13,457 nucleotides of DNA from an uncultured Clostridia bacterium. Lineage in GTDB: Bacteria > Bacillota > Clostridia > Christensenellales > Aristaeellaceae. Position 1 is the first letter of the stretch; each line of letters starts with the position of its first letter. The notes below the pieces were generated by a model, which saw only the letters and a list, made by a program, of their open reading frames with translations, did no database searches and was not told the origin of the DNA. A program made the translations under genes and the position numbers. Positions 13,229-13,457 of this stretch are shown piece by piece. The stretch spans positions 1-13,457 of the forward strand of contig CAKUFB010000047.1 in NCBI GenBank assembly GCA_934647145.1, in the 5' to 3' direction.

Positions 13229-13307
13229 GCAGGCAGTGCCTGCACCCGGTTGCTTCCGCCGATCCTGGCGACGAATTCGGGAACCATAAATTGAAGTTCC
13301 CGAAATC
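13229..13307 (-). repeat. Two-hairpin repeat unit 12 (stem type b)
   Basis: GCAGGC-AGT-GCCTGC (13229-13243), 29-nt linker, then GAATTCGGGAAC (13273-13284) with 13296-13307 around loop CATAAATTGAA. One stem mismatch (A at 13305) breaks the pairing, unlike the other type b copies. Confidence 0.85.
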
Positions 13308-13314
13308 TGCGCAT

Positions 13315-13360
13315 GAACCCCTCCGTCCGCTTCACAGCCACCTCCCCTTTCATGGGGAGG
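13315..13360 (+). repeat. CTCCCC-hairpin repeat, third copy
   Basis: Starts GAACCCCTCCGTCCGCTTCA and ends with CCTCCCC-TTTCAT-GGGGAGG (13341-13360). Same family as 7222-7265; it again directly follows a type b unit. Confidence 0.8.
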
Positions 13361-13363
13361 CCA

Positions 13364-13457
13364 GACTGTCAAAAAACCCCGGAGAGCTCGAGAGGGCCGC
13401 AGCCCTCTCGAACTTTCAATCGCGCCCAGCGGCGTGTACGGTGGGCACGGGACGATT
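13364..13457 (+). repeat. Long direct repeat, copy 2 (cut by window end)
   Basis: Matches 6778-6872 with only a few differences, including the CTCGAGAGGG palindrome (changed to GGCCGCAGCC at its tip). The window ends where copy 1 enters its 21-bp inverted repeat, so the element very likely continues. Confidence 0.9.

Larger units (their letters stand above)
12888..13457. repeat. Repeat block 4: palindrome mosaic after the HTH gene, runs off the window
   Basis: 570 bp with no gene. In order: GCAGGC-TGA-GCCTGC (12889-12903), a unit (12919-12996), GTTTTCCGG/CCGGAAAAC (13001-13023), a unit (13029-13107), GTTTTCCGG again (13112-13135), GTCGGC-ACT-GCCGAC (13140-13154), a CTGGGGGAG/CTCCCCCAG hairpin (13164-13200), a unit (13229-13307), the CTCCCC repeat (13315-13360) and the second copy of the 95-bp repeat (13364-13457). 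All units point the same way. Confidence 0.88.

Noticed and set aside
90..13307. CRISPR array
   Set aside because: Spacings are irregular, the repeated parts are themselves palindromic units in both orientations, the intervening sequences are also repeats rather than unique spacers, and no cas gene is present.
90..13307. Integron attC array
   Set aside because: attC sites vary in the loop and keep end motifs beside cassette genes; here the loop is constant, the stem varies, and no gene cassettes or integrase are seen.

Overview
The window looks like GC-rich chromosomal DNA from an uncultured Gram-positive member of the Bacillota, probably a gut-type Clostridia. The reasons are strong AGGAGG-type ribosome sites, TTG starts, textbook sigma-A promoters, a YqeY protein, a BmrCD-like heterodimeric ABC exporter, an EcsA-like ABC-2 exporter and a membrane-anchored HTH regulator. 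The lineage is inference; no rRNA or phylogenetic marker beyond hisS is present.

Layout: 1-540 is a block of palindromic repeats. A plus-strand unit follows: tatD-family hydrolase (599-1378) and yqeY (1406-1852), then a 5'-truncated reading frame (1861-2106) and a ribbon-helix-helix/zinc-finger protein (2154-2519) that look like remnants of acquired DNA. A bidirectional terminator (2561-2598) separates these from a minus-strand operon for two half-ABC exporters (6301-4496, then 4467-2623). That operon has its own promoter, a 26-codon leader peptide and a terminator/antiterminator switch (6383-6600). A second repeat block (about 6636-7550) precedes a minus-strand ATPase/permease pair (9880-9167, 9173-7575). 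A third repeat block (10030-10726) runs into the 3' end of hisS (11970-10693, minus). hisS is divergent from a membrane-bound HTH protein (12198-12887, plus). A fourth repeat block fills 12888-13457 and runs off the end.

Two things stand out. First, the exporter operon has the layout of a ribosome-mediated transcription attenuator: the leader ORF carries a near-copy of the terminator's 3' arm, which could pair with the 5' arm (11 of 12 positions) and block termination. Second, the four repeat blocks contain twelve copies of one unit of about 78 nt. Each unit is a 35-nt hairpin with a nearly constant 11-nt loop but one of four stems, a 27-29-nt linker, and a short hairpin of the form xxxGGC-NNN-GCCxxx whose outer stem also varies. 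Stem changes are nearly always matched on both arms, and long-hairpin and short-hairpin types occur in different combinations. The blocks lie at the ends of transcription units, supply the last codons and stop of hisS, and are absent from the one divergent promoter region.

The rest is ordinary housekeeping and transport: a TatD hydrolase, YqeY, histidyl-tRNA charging, and two ABC exporters of unknown substrate.
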